Assembly: GCA_017628845.1 (NCBI GenBank)
Contig: JAGBYI010000190.1
Coordinates: 1-41,380, forward strand
Direction: 5' to 3'
Length of the DNA stretch: 41,380 bases
DNA from: Bacteroidaceae bacterium
Lineage (GTDB): Bacteria > Bacteroidota > Bacteroidia > Bacteroidales > Bacteroidaceae
Shown here: positions 31,109 through 40,021 of the stretch, in pieces
How positions within the stretch are numbered: position 1 is the first letter of the stretch
Layout of the letters: each line of letters opens with the position of its first letter
The notes under the pieces: generated by a model
Seen by the model: only the letters and a program-made list of their open reading frames with translations
What the model was told of the DNA's origin: nothing
Databases searched by the model: none
Position numbers and translations under genes: made by a program

Positions 31109-33655
31109 TTATTCTATTTCCACTACCGTGATCCCTGCTCCACCGAAGCGTACATCTTCATCTCGTGCCGACTTGACCTGTGGCACTGTACGCAGGTATT
31201 GGCGTATGAGTTGGCGCAGTATGCCGTTGCCCGTACCGTGCAGGATGCGTATGCGTGATGCTCCCACCAGAATGGCATCGTCCATGTAGTGTGTTATGGT
31301 ATCCAGAGCTTCGTCACCGCGCATGCCACGGATGTCTATTTCAGGATGGAAGTTCAGGTGAGTCTCTCGGATCTTGTCCTGAGTATCCCTACTCACATAT
31401 GTGGCCACCTGGAACGACTGCTGCTCCTGCCTTTTCTCTGGTTTGGCAGGAACCAGTTTCTTGGCATCCATAATGCTTCGTACCATACCGAACTGTACTG
31501 TTATCTTCTTTCCGTCTACCTTCTCCACCGTGCCTATTGCTGTGGTGCCTGCAATCTTTACAGGCATTCCTACGGTAAATCCGCTGTCGTTCTGTGGCTT
31601 GGCACCGAGGGCGCTGAGCAGTGTTCCCAGGGCAGGTCGTTGTGCCTCCTGTGCTGCCTTCTCGGCTTTTTCGCGTCGGCGGTCCTCCTGTCGTTTCTTG
31701 CGTTCCTGAATTTGGCGCATCTTGCGCTCTATCAAATCGTCGTGCTCGCTGCGTGTTGCCTGGTCCAGTTGTTCGCGGAACTCGTTCAGTTCGTTGCGTA
31801 TCTCGCGTGTGCGTTCCTTCTCTGCCTGAGCCTCGCGAATTTCTCGTATGGTGTTCTCCACCACGGCATTAGAGTTCTGGATTATCTCTTCGGCCTGCTG
31901 TCGTGCCCCTTGGATTATTTCCTTGCGCTTGTGCTTCAGTTCCTCTATTTCGCGTTCATACCTTTGGATGGTCTGTTCCATCTGCTTCTCCTGCGAATGT
32001 ATGGTTTGGCGCTTACCCTCCCAATAGCGCTTGTCGCGAACGATGTCCAAAAGGTACTTGTCGGCATTCACGTAGTCCTTGCCCACAAGGTTGGTGGCAT
32101 CTGTGATAACTTCCTCGGGGATACCTATCTTACGCGCTATCTCTATGGCAAAGGAACTGCCTGGATTGCCTATCTGCAACTGGAATAGAGCCTGCATCTG
32201 GTGTCTGTCGTAGAGCATGGCCCCGTTTACCACACCGTCGTGTGCATCGGCAAAATGCTTTAGGTTCTGGTAGTGGGTTGTTATGACGGCAAAAGCAGAC
32301 TTCTGCGTGTAGCGCATCAGTATTGCCTCTGCCATGGCACCGCCGATGGTGGGTTCCGTACCCCCGCCGAATTCGTCTATCAGCAGCAGGGTGGAGGAGT
32401 CTGCCATTTTCATCATGTTCTTCATGTTGAGCAAGTGGCTGGAGTAGGTGGACAGGTCGTCCTCTATGCTCTGTTCGTCTCCTATGTCTATGGCCAGTTT
32501 ATGGAAGATACCCATCTTGCTGCTCTCGCCTACGGGAACAGGCAGGCCGCACTGTAGCATGTATTGTATCAGGCCTACAGTTTTAAGGCACACGCTCTTG
32601 CCGCCGGCATTTGGTCCGGATATGATGAGTATGTGCTGCTTCCGGTCCAGTTTGATTTCTAAGGGCACAACCTTCTTGCCCTGCTTCTCCAGTGAAAGTT
32701 TCAGCAAGGGATGCTCTGCCAGTGTCCAGTCTATGATGGGGTAGGGTGCAACGCTTGGATAGATGCCTCCGATGTGCTTTGCAAAAGAGACGCGCGCCCT
32801 CACGAACTCCAGGTCGGCCAGGAAGGAGAATGCCCTGAGCAGTTCCTTGGTGTTCGGTCGTATGAGCATGGTGATGTGCTTGAGGATCTGTATTATCTCG
32901 CGTTTCTCCTCAGCTTCCAGTTCGCGTATGCGGTTGTTGGCCTCAACCACTTCCTGTGGTTCTATAAATACGGTCTTGCCCGTGGCGCTCTCGTCATGCA
33001 CGATACCGCGCAGGCGCTTTTTCAGCGTGGGACTTACGGGTATTACTAATCGTCCTTCACGGAATGTTGGGGTAACATCCTGTGCCACCAGTCCCTCGTC
33101 CTTCACAGTCCTAAGTATGCCGTGCAGGGTACGGTTCACACTGCCTTCGGATGCTCTCAGTTCGTGTCTGATGCGTGCAAGTTCCGGGCTTGCCTCGTCC
33201 CGAATCTTGCCGTATTTGTCCAGTGTCTTGTCTATGGCACCTGCCACGGCAATGAAGGTGAACACTCCCATGGACAATTGGTTCAGGGCAGGGTAGGTGT
33301 ATGTCTCGGAATCATCGGCTGTGGCTCTGATGATCTTGAGCCATGAATGCAGTGTGTCCAGCGACTTCTTCAGTCTGCCCAGGTCATCTTCCTCTATGTG
33401 TGCGCCCTCCAGACGTATGCGCTGTATGGAAGGACGTAGATCGTAGAATGCCATTTCCGGCAGTTCTACGGTCTCTTCCAGTATGTTCTCAAGTTCCTGG
33501 CTTTCCTGCAGTTTCTGGCGTATGCTGCTAACCTCTGTCAGCATTTGCAGCTCGCCCACTCGCTCTCTGCCAAGTTCGCTCTGGCAGAAACCGGAGAGCA
33601 GGACCTTTATATCGTTGAAACCGATTTTATGTTCGTAGTTGTTTGGGTATATCAT
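31109..33655 (-). CDS. mutS2: MutS2-family ATPase/endonuclease with Smr domain
   Basis: An 848-aa protein. A MutS-like core with a long clamp precedes the ABC-type ATPase: Walker A GPNAGGKS at 347-354, Walker B LLLIDEFGGGTEP at 423-435. A long coiled coil spans about 510-650 with many E/K/R/Q residues, then a KOW-like region (FTVGMPVKIAGTTAIGTVE). The C-terminal Smr nuclease domain begins at about 770 (IDIRGMRGDEAL, LHGTGNGIL). MutS2 acts on recombination intermediates or on stalled and collided ribosomes, depending on species. Its start codon overlaps the stop of the S9 peptidase gene by four bases. Confidence 0.93.
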   Translation of the reverse strand: MIYPNNYEHKIGFNDIKVLLSGFCQSELGRERVGELQMLTEVSSIRQKLQESQELENILEETVELPEMAFYDLRPSIQRIRLEGAHIEEDDLGRLKKSLDTLHSWLKIIRATADDSETYTYPALNQLSMGVFTFIAVAGAIDKTLDKYGKIRDEASPELARIRHELRASEGSVNRTLHGILRTVKDEGLVAQDVTPTFREGRLVIPVSPTLKKRLRGIVHDESATGKTVFIEPQEVVEANNRIRELEAEEKREIIQILKHITMLIRPNTKELLRAFSFLADLEFVRARVSFAKHIGGIYPSVAPYPIIDWTLAEHPLLKLSLEKQGKKVVPLEIKLDRKQHILIISGPNAGGKSVCLKTVGLIQYMLQCGLPVPVGESSKMGIFHKLAIDIGDEQSIEDDLSTYSSHLLNMKNMMKMADSSTLLLIDEFGGGTEPTIGGAMAEAILMRYTQKSAFAVITTHYQNLKHFADAHDGVVNGAMLYDRHQMQALFQLQIGNPGSSFAIEIARKIGIPEEVITDATNLVGKDYVNADKYLLDIVRDKRYWEGKRQTIHSQEKQMEQTIQRYEREIEELKHKRKEIIQGARQQAEEIIQNSNAVVENTIREIREAQAEKERTREIRNELNEFREQLDQATRSEHDDLIERKMRQIQERKKRQEDRRREKAEKAAQEAQRPALGTLLSALGAKPQNDSGFTVGMPVKIAGTTAIGTVEKVDGKKITVQFGMVRSIMDAKKLVPAKPEKRQEQQSFQVATYVSRDTQDKIRETHLNFHPEIDIRGMRGDEALDTITHYMDDAILVGASRIRILHGTGNGILRQLIRQYLRTVPQVKSARDEDVRFGGAGITVVEIE

Positions 33656-36168
33656 AAGTTCTTTTCGGGATACATGTCATTCCACCACGTTGGGTCGTCC
33701 TGCAACCATTTCTGGAACCATGCCATGATGCTGTCGTGCCAACGTATGCGCTTGTGGTGGTCTGCTATATAATGGTTCTCTCCGTCCACCATGATGAAGG
33801 CGGTCTCCTTGCCCAGGATCTTCAGGGCGTTGAACATCTGTATGGACTCGCCCATGGGCACGTTGTTGTCCACGGTGCCGTGCATGAACAGGATGGGAGT
33901 GTTCACCTTGTGAGCGTTGAACAGAGGTGCATGCTCGGTGTAGAGCTTGGTGTTGTTCCAGGGGTAGGAGTTGGGCGAGGCTGCTGCACTATAGGTGTAG
34001 CCCCAGTTACCCTCGCCCCAGTAGCTGGCTATGCTCGAGATGCCGGCATGCGACATGGCTGCGGCAAAGATGTCGGTGCGGGTCTGCAGGTACTGTGTCA
34101 TGAAACCTCCGTATGACGCACCCATGCAGCCTATCTTCTTGGGGTTTACGAAGGAGTGCTCCTTTATGAACTGCTTGGTGCCGTTTATGATGTCGTCTGC
34201 AGTATAGTCGCCCCATGCATTGGAGTGGCGGGCTGCAAATTCCTGACCGAAGCCGATGCATCCGCTGGGTTGCAGAACATATACCACGTAACCCATGGCA
34301 GCCCATGCCTGATAGTTGTAGGGACTTTCCAAGACACGTCCCACTGGAGTTACACCACCGTAGTAGTAGACAAGCATGGGGTACTGCTTGGTCTCGTCGA
34401 AGTATGGTGGCAGATAGTAGCACCCAGTAATGCTGTCGCCGCGTTCTGTGCGGTATGTCCAATCCAGGCATTTTCCTAAGGCAATGCCATCTAGTCGGGT
34501 GGGGTTGAGATCGGTCAGTGAGGTGTGTTTGTTCTTCTTCAGGTCCAGGACCCAGCTGTGGTCGGTGGTCTCTCCGCTCAGGCCTGTGTAAACCATCACA
34601 GGCTTTTCCTTGGCCAGACTGATGCCTCCCTTAATGTTGGGCTCGTTCAGTTGGAGCATTTCCCACTTGCCGTTTCTATGGCCCTTCTTTTCTGCCATGT
34701 CCATGCGGAATACGCTTACGAGGTCCTTATTCTCGCATACGGCATACAGATGGTTGTCGGCAAGCGACCAATGCACACTGCTGATGCTGGGGTCCAGTTT
34801 CTTGGTGATAGGCTCTATCTTCTTGGTGTCCAAGTCCATCAGGAACAGTTCGTATTCGTAGTTGTTAGGAATCATGCCCTCGGGACAGACATTGCCTATA
34901 CCACCGAAAGCCTCCGGAGTTCCAGTGAAGAGCAGTTTCCTGCTGTCGGGCGAGAACTGTGCACCACGCACAAAACCGTCTCTGTGGAAGAGTGTATCCA
35001 CCTTGCCGGTTTCCAGATTCATCAGCATGCCCATGGTAAAGTAGTAGGGGCGTTCGTTGGCAACATCGTCGGACACGCTGATGTACAGCAGTTTGCCATC
35101 GTTGCTCATTGTGCCTCCGGTACTGCGCAGACCTGTTGTAATCTGGCGGCGTACACCGGTCTTTACGTCAATGACAGAGAAGAATGAACGGTTTCTCCAT
35201 CCGGGAAGCCTGTCGTTTGGTTCCAGGATCTGGCGTACCTGATTGTGCAGTTCCTTTTTGCCCTCTGTGCTCTGGCGTACAATGATTTTTGTGTCCATGG
35301 CAACGAAGGAGAGGCTTTCCTGGCTGGGGTGTGTATAGAGGTGCTCGCTCTGTCCGCTAATCACGTCCCTGTACTCATAGGTGCACTTGTGGTTCTGGTC
35401 CACGGTGCGGCTGATGTACTTGCCGCCCTTGGCTGCCCACTGTACGAAGTTGTATGGCTGGTAGCGGTTGCCGGTCTGCAGGTCAACGATGTACTTTGTC
35501 CATTCGTTCTTGCCGTCGGCACGTGTGATGTAGGTGTTTTCCAGAACAAAGCGTCCGTCGGCGGAAATGCTTGCCGTAGAGAGGCGCTGGCCGGTCATGT
35601 GGTCGTTCAGTGTGTATGTGCGCTTGTCTGCCTCGTTCACCCTGATGCCGGCAAAGTGTGCTGTCCAGAGGGTGTCGGTGCCGGTCACCACCTTGATTTC
35701 CACGGTGTCGGCCTTTTCTTCCTTCTGCTGGAGTTTCAGGACGCAGTCATGTCGGCCTGCTATGAGGGCAACCTCGCCGCTTTGCTGCTTTCCGTCCACA
35801 AAGAGGGCGTTCTTGCCCTTTGTCTTGATGATGAAACTGACCTTCTGGTACTGGTTGTTGTCGATGGTGAAGCCCAGTTGGTATATTCCTTTCTCCTGTA
35901 TTACAAATCCGGTAGAGTCGGTGGCATGGAGTTCCTTCACACCGTCAGATGCCGCCTTTTTCCACATGTTCATGTCCATGGGGATCTCCCAATGGAGTTC
36001 GTGCTGGTCGTATGCCTTGTCATTGGCATCCTTCTCGGTTGTGGTAAGCACGTTTTGCTGGATGAAGGGACCTGCCGCCTTCACCATTTCCACTCGGATG
36101 GTGTCTTTCTGCGCAAATGTTGTTGTGCCTATGGCCAGCAACATGGCAATGTTCAAAAGTTTTTTCAT
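33652..36168 (-). CDS. Secreted S9-family prolyl oligopeptidase-like peptidase
   Basis: An 838-aa protein with a signal peptide (MKKLLNIAMLLAIGTTTFAQ). An N-terminal non-catalytic and beta-propeller region spans about 25-600, and a C-terminal alpha/beta-hydrolase domain follows. The nucleophile is S685 in GASYGG; likely partners are D767 in HGTVDNNVP and H799 in GENHYI. It resembles bacterial S9 aminopeptidases or dipeptidyl peptidases that trim peptides in the periplasm. Exact specificity cannot be read from sequence. It lies 18 nt after the Rel gene and is coupled to mutS2. Confidence 0.88.
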   Translation of the reverse strand: MKKLLNIAMLLAIGTTTFAQKDTIRVEMVKAAGPFIQQNVLTTTEKDANDKAYDQHELHWEIPMDMNMWKKAASDGVKELHATDSTGFVIQEKGIYQLGFTIDNNQYQKVSFIIKTKGKNALFVDGKQQSGEVALIAGRHDCVLKLQQKEEKADTVEIKVVTGTDTLWTAHFAGIRVNEADKRTYTLNDHMTGQRLSTASISADGRFVLENTYITRADGKNEWTKYIVDLQTGNRYQPYNFVQWAAKGGKYISRTVDQNHKCTYEYRDVISGQSEHLYTHPSQESLSFVAMDTKIIVRQSTEGKKELHNQVRQILEPNDRLPGWRNRSFFSVIDVKTGVRRQITTGLRSTGGTMSNDGKLLYISVSDDVANERPYYFTMGMLMNLETGKVDTLFHRDGFVRGAQFSPDSRKLLFTGTPEAFGGIGNVCPEGMIPNNYEYELFLMDLDTKKIEPITKKLDPSISSVHWSLADNHLYAVCENKDLVSVFRMDMAEKKGHRNGKWEMLQLNEPNIKGGISLAKEKPVMVYTGLSGETTDHSWVLDLKKNKHTSLTDLNPTRLDGIALGKCLDWTYRTERGDSITGCYYLPPYFDETKQYPMLVYYYGGVTPVGRVLESPYNYQAWAAMGYVVYVLQPSGCIGFGQEFAARHSNAWGDYTADDIINGTKQFIKEHSFVNPKKIGCMGASYGGFMTQYLQTRTDIFAAAMSHAGISSIASYWGEGNWGYTYSAAASPNSYPWNNTKLYTEHAPLFNAHKVNTPILFMHGTVDNNVPMGESIQMFNALKILGKETAFIMVDGENHYIADHHKRIRWHDSIMAWFQKWLQDDPTWWNDMYPEKNL

Positions 36169-36186
36169 TCTCTTATTATGTGTTGT

Positions 36187-38103
36187 TTATTGTCTTGAAA
36201 CGTCTTTCACTCCCTTTACGGTCTTCAGTTTCTTTATCAATTGCTGAAGTCGGCTTGTGTCGTCCACCATTACGGTGAGTGTGCCGAAAAAGATGCCGTC
36301 GTTGGAGTCTATGCTGATGCTCCTTAGTTGTATCTTTTCCTCCTTGCTGATGATGCTTGTAATGTTGTTCACGATGCCAATGTCGTCATTGCCCACGACC
36401 CTCAGTGTGATGGGGTACTGTTGTCCGCCCTTGCCAGCCCACTCCGCCTTGACTATGCGGTAACTGAAGCGGTCCCTGAGCTGCTTGGCGTTGGGGCAGT
36501 CCGTACGGTGTATCTTGATGCCGCCTCCGCTGGTTACGAAACCGAACACCTCATCGCCATACACAGGTTGGCAACATTTTGCCATCTGGAAGTCAATGCC
36601 TTTCAGGCTGCGGTCTATGATGAGAACGTCCTCCTTGCTCTTGTCAGTGGCGGTTTCGGACGGTTCTGCCAGGACGAACTCCTTGGCGCTGGTATGCTCT
36701 GTAACGGTCTTGTTTTCCGAGGGGTTCAGACGGCCGGCATAGTCTTCGAGCACATCGTTGATGTCCAGTTCCTCTGCTGCCAGGGCGGCATAGAAGTCCG
36801 TTACCATCTTGAAACCAAAGCCGGTGATGGTATGCATCAGTGTAGGTTCGTCAAAGTCCAGCTTGCGGTTCTTCATCTTGCGCTCCAGAACCTCCTTTGC
36901 CATAAGAGCCTGACGGAACTGCATTTCCTTCAAGCTTTGGCGTATCCTGGCCTTGGTTCTGGTGGAAGTGGCTATGTTTAGCCAGTCCTGCTTGGGAGTC
37001 TGGTTGTTGCTGGTCATTATCTCCACCTGGTCGCCACTGTGCAGAACCTGCTTGATGGGCACCTGCTTGCCGGCTATGCGTGCACCGGTGCAGCGGTTAC
37101 CCAGGCCTGAGTGTATGTGATATGCAAAGTCCAGCACCGTGGAACCGGCCTGCAACTTGAACAGGTCGCCCTTGGGGGTGAACACGAAGATTCCGTCCTC
37201 TTTTGCCTCCTTCACACCCTTGTATCTCCAGTGGGCAGCCAGACCATGCTCGGCGATGTCGTCCATGCGCTCGGTACGTATCTGTACCTCCACCCACTTC
37301 TCTTCTGGACCCAAAACGGTGATGTGCAGGGATTCGTATCCGTTGTCCTTGGGCACGGAAAGCCAGTCGCGCATGCGCTTGGGATTGGACTGGTACATGT
37401 CCGTGATGACGGAGAACACCTGCCAGCAGTCCTGCTTCTCCTTGTGGCGGGCAGAGTCCAGGATGATGCGTATGGCGAACAGGTCATACACACCGTCCAC
37501 ACCCACGTGCTGTTTCTTCATCTTCTGCCAGATGCTGTGTATGCTCTTGGTTCTGCCCTTCATGTGGAACTTCAATCCTGCCTCGGTGAGTTTCTGTTCT
37601 ATAGGGGATATGAATCGGGCCACGTATCTGTCTCTGGATGCCTTTGTCTCGTTTAGTTTCTCCTTTATGTGGTAGTAGGCGTCATGCTCCAGATACTTCA
37701 GCGAGAGGTCTTCCAGTTCTGACTTCAGTTTGTACAGGCCCAGCTGATGTGCTATCTGTGCCCAAAGGACACCAGCCTCGCGGCTCTCCTTTTGTTTCAG
37801 TTCGCCATTCTCCACATCCTTTATGTTGCGCATCAGTGCCACATGGAAGGCAATGAACATCATCACCACCTTCATGTCGGCTACTTCAGACATGATGAAG
37901 GCGCGCAGGTTTTCGTTCTCCACGCTTGCCGACTTCTCCTTCAGCATCTCTACTTTCCGTACAGCGGTGACGAAACTGCTGCCTTCATCAGAAAGCAGTT
38001 TGTAGATGTCCTCCGTTTCTCCGGTTTCTTCCTTCAGGATTTCCGATGTCTGCTGGGCTATTTGGATAGGGTCCAAGCCAAAGACTTCACATAATTGCAA
38101 CAT
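36187..38103 (-). CDS. RelA/SpoT-family (p)ppGpp synthetase lacking an intact HD hydrolase
   Basis: A 638-aa long Rel protein. The synthetase domain (about 150-295) is intact in its key parts: YDLFAIRII, KDNGYESLH and VEVQIRT then AEHGLAAHWRYK. TGS (about 305-367, VFTPKGDLFKLQAGSTVLDFAYHIH) and C-terminal ACT (about 560-638) domains follow. The N-terminal hydrolase half is cut short and degenerate: there is no HDxxED motif, and the usual LADRLHNMRT reads IAFHVALMRN. A TAG stop lies two codons upstream of the ATG, so the missing part was not overlooked at the start. It is therefore predicted to make but not degrade (p)ppGpp. It heads the unit with the S9 peptidase and mutS2. Confidence 0.9.
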   Translation of the reverse strand: MLQLCEVFGLDPIQIAQQTSEILKEETGETEDIYKLLSDEGSSFVTAVRKVEMLKEKSASVENENLRAFIMSEVADMKVVMMFIAFHVALMRNIKDVENGELKQKESREAGVLWAQIAHQLGLYKLKSELEDLSLKYLEHDAYYHIKEKLNETKASRDRYVARFISPIEQKLTEAGLKFHMKGRTKSIHSIWQKMKKQHVGVDGVYDLFAIRIILDSARHKEKQDCWQVFSVITDMYQSNPKRMRDWLSVPKDNGYESLHITVLGPEEKWVEVQIRTERMDDIAEHGLAAHWRYKGVKEAKEDGIFVFTPKGDLFKLQAGSTVLDFAYHIHSGLGNRCTGARIAGKQVPIKQVLHSGDQVEIMTSNNQTPKQDWLNIATSTRTKARIRQSLKEMQFRQALMAKEVLERKMKNRKLDFDEPTLMHTITGFGFKMVTDFYAALAAEELDINDVLEDYAGRLNPSENKTVTEHTSAKEFVLAEPSETATDKSKEDVLIIDRSLKGIDFQMAKCCQPVYGDEVFGFVTSGGGIKIHRTDCPNAKQLRDRFSYRIVKAEWAGKGGQQYPITLRVVGNDDIGIVNNITSIISKEEKIQLRSISIDSNDGIFFGTLTVMVDDTSRLQQLIKKLKTVKGVKDVSRQ

Positions 38104-38124
38104 AGGCTACTTAATTTCAGGATA

Positions 38125-38132
38125 CAAAAGTA
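38125..38132 (-). promoter_or_regulatory. -7 box of the Rel-peptidase-mutS2 unit
   Basis: TACTTTTG on the minus strand, 21 nt before the ATG at 38103. No TTG at the expected -33 position. Confidence 0.45.
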
Positions 38133-38175
38133 TAAAAAAAAAGGGAAAAGACATCCGTATATTATAAATAATGTG

Positions 38176-38183
38176 TATATTTG
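38176..38183 (+). promoter_or_regulatory. -7 box of the DUF4301 gene
   Basis: TATATTTG fits the consensus and lies 26 nt before the ATG at 38210, excluding the in-frame ATG at 38171. No clear -33 element. Confidence 0.45.
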
Positions 38184-38209
38184 CGAGGAAAACCATTAAA
38201 CGCAATACT

Positions 38210-39727
38210 ATGTTGACAGAACAGGAATTACAGCAAATCGCCCAGAAGGGCATCAGTGAAGAACAGCTTCAGGCACAGTTGAAGAGTTTTGAAAAGGGCT
38301 TCCCCTTCCTTCGTCTTCAGGCAGCGGCAAGTACAAGCAATGGCATTATCGCCCCCACAGCCGAGGAACAGGAGACATACGTAAACACCTGGAACCGCTA
38401 CAAGCAGGAGGGACATCACATTACCAAGTTCGTGCCTGCATCCGGTGCTGCCAGCCGTATGTTCAAGGCAGTATTCGAGTTTGTGGACGCTGACTACGAC
38501 GAACCTACCACCGACTTTGAGAAGAAGTTCTTTCAGGATATAGAGAAGTTTGCCTTCTACCAGGCATTGGATGATGCCTGCAACGTGCTGGAGGGCAAGG
38601 GCATAAAGGCTCTGATGGAAGAGGGTAACTACAAGGCAGTTGCAGCTGCCATGCTGGATGCCGATGGATTGAACTACGGTCAGTTGCCCAAAGGCATGCT
38701 TCAGTTCCACTCCTACGACGATTGTGCACGCACCCCACTGGAGGAGCATCTTGTGGAGGCTGCCCTCTATGCAAGCAGTCAGGGCGAGGCAGACGTGCAC
38801 TTTACCGTAAGCACAGAACATCGCGAACTGTTTGAGGCATTGGTACAGGAAAAGGTTGCTGACTATGAAAAGCAGTATGGTGTGCATTTCCACGTAAGTT
38901 TCAGCGAGCAGAAGCCCAGTACCGACACTGTTGCCGCCAATATGGACAATACTCCTTTCCGCAACGATGATGGTACATTGCTGTTCCGTCCCGGTGGCCA
39001 TGGCGCTCTCATACAGAACCTCAACGACCTGGAGAGCGACATCGTCTTTGTCAAGAACATAGACAACGTTGTGCCCGACCGTCTCAAGGAAGACACCACC
39101 CAGTGGAAGCAGGTTCTGGCAGGTATTCTTATTGATGCCCAGATTCAGACATTCGCATATCTGAGACTCTTGGATAGTGGTGATTATAATCACGACGACA
39201 TAGAGAACATGATCCGCTTCCTGCGTCACACCTTGTGCACCGACCGCGCCGACATCAAGGAAATGGAGGATGCCGAACTGGTATGCTATCTGCGCGAGAA
39301 ACTGAATCGCCCTATCCGTGTCTGCGGTGTGGTGAAGAACGTTGGCGAGCCCGGCGGTGGCCCCTTCCTGGCATACAACCCCGACGGAAGCGTGTCCATG
39401 CAGATTCTGGAAAGCAGTCAGATAGACACTAATAACCCCGAGTACATGCGCATGTTCACCGAGGGCACACACTTCAATCCCGTGGACCTCGTATGCGGTA
39501 TTCGCGACTACAAGGGCAACAAGTTTGATCTGCCCAAGTTTGTAGACCCTGCAACAGGTTTCATTTCCTTCAAGAGCAAGTCAGGACGTGAGTTGAAGGC
39601 CCTAGAACTTCCTGGTCTCTGGAACGGTGCCATGAGCAACTGGAACACCTTGATGGTAGAGGTGCCCCTGTCCACCTTCAACCCTGTGAAGACCGTAAAC
39701 GACCTGTTGCGCGAGCAGCATCAGTAA
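38210..39727 (+). CDS. DUF4301 family protein, possible nucleotidyltransferase fold
   Basis: A 505-aa soluble protein matching the Bacteroidetes DUF4301 family, whose function is not established. Motifs suggest a sugar-nucleotidyltransferase-like fold. Residues 76-84 (PASGAASRM) could be the nucleotide-binding loop. RPGGHGAL at 260-267 followed by NIDNV at 283-287 resembles the PGGHG and N-x-DN motifs of UDP-sugar pyrophosphorylases. This reading is an inference. There is no signal peptide or membrane segment. It appears monocistronic, with a terminator at 39825-39850. The start at 38210 is set by the -7 box. Confidence 0.85.
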   Translation: MLTEQELQQIAQKGISEEQLQAQLKSFEKGFPFLRLQAAASTSNGIIAPTAEEQETYVNTWNRYKQEGHHITKFVPASGAASRMFKAVFEFVDADYDEPTTDFEKKFFQDIEKFAFYQALDDACNVLEGKGIKALMEEGNYKAVAAAMLDADGLNYGQLPKGMLQFHSYDDCARTPLEEHLVEAALYASSQGEADVHFTVSTEHRELFEALVQEKVADYEKQYGVHFHVSFSEQKPSTDTVAANMDNTPFRNDDGTLLFRPGGHGALIQNLNDLESDIVFVKNIDNVVPDRLKEDTTQWKQVLAGILIDAQIQTFAYLRLLDSGDYNHDDIENMIRFLRHTLCTDRADIKEMEDAELVCYLREKLNRPIRVCGVVKNVGEPGGGPFLAYNPDGSVSMQILESSQIDTNNPEYMRMFTEGTHFNPVDLVCGIRDYKGNKFDLPKFVDPATGFISFKSKSGRELKALELPGLWNGAMSNWNTLMVEVPLSTFNPVKTVNDLLREQHQ

Positions 39728-39824
39728 TGAGCGATAAATGATTAGCCAACAGGACCCCGTGCCATCTGTAATATCCCTCTTCGCACGGCTCTTCTGATGT
39801 CTAATCACCGAGGGAGGTTTTTTC

Positions 39825-39854
39825 AGGCATCCGCTGATTGGCGGATGCCTTTTC
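39825..39854 (+). terminator. Terminator after the DUF4301 gene
   Basis: AGGCATCCGC (39825-39834) and GCGGATGCCT (39841-39850) form a perfect 10-bp stem with a 6-nt loop, followed by TTTC. It begins about 97 nt after the stop codon. Confidence 0.75.
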
Positions 39855-39855
39855 T

Positions 39856-39890
39856 TATCGCACGTGCGATATTCGTTAAACGTTAAACAA
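39856..39890. repeat. 16-bp palindrome and tandem heptamers upstream of the AAA-ATPase gene
   Basis: TATCGCACGTGCGATA (39856-39871) is a perfect palindrome centred on CACGTG. It is followed directly by two tandem CGTTAAA units (about 39874-39888). This looks like a protein-binding site. The distance to the promoter of the next gene (about 75 nt) would permit regulation. No function is known. Confidence 0.45.
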
Positions 39891-39964
39891 TCAACGCTAT
39901 CAATAATCCGTTTCATCGCATTGATTAAATGTGTCATGCTGAGGATTATTTGGCCAGCGTAGTA

Positions 39965-39993
39965 TTGTTTTTAAAGAAAAAAATATAACTTTG
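39965..39993 (+). promoter_or_regulatory. Promoter of the AAA-ATPase/nuclease gene
   Basis: TTG at 39965-39967, an 18-bp spacer and TAACTTTG at 39986-39993 fit the consensus. The ATG at 40022 follows with a leader of about 22 nt. Confidence 0.6.
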
Positions 39994-40021
39994 TAGCTGA
40001 ATACATAAAACAAGCAAGGTT

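Noticed and set aside
38228-39472. 414-codon minus-strand frame antisense to the DUF4301 gene
   Set aside because: Its length comes from the codon bias of the sense gene. The translation is His/Val/Gln-rich without recognisable motifs.
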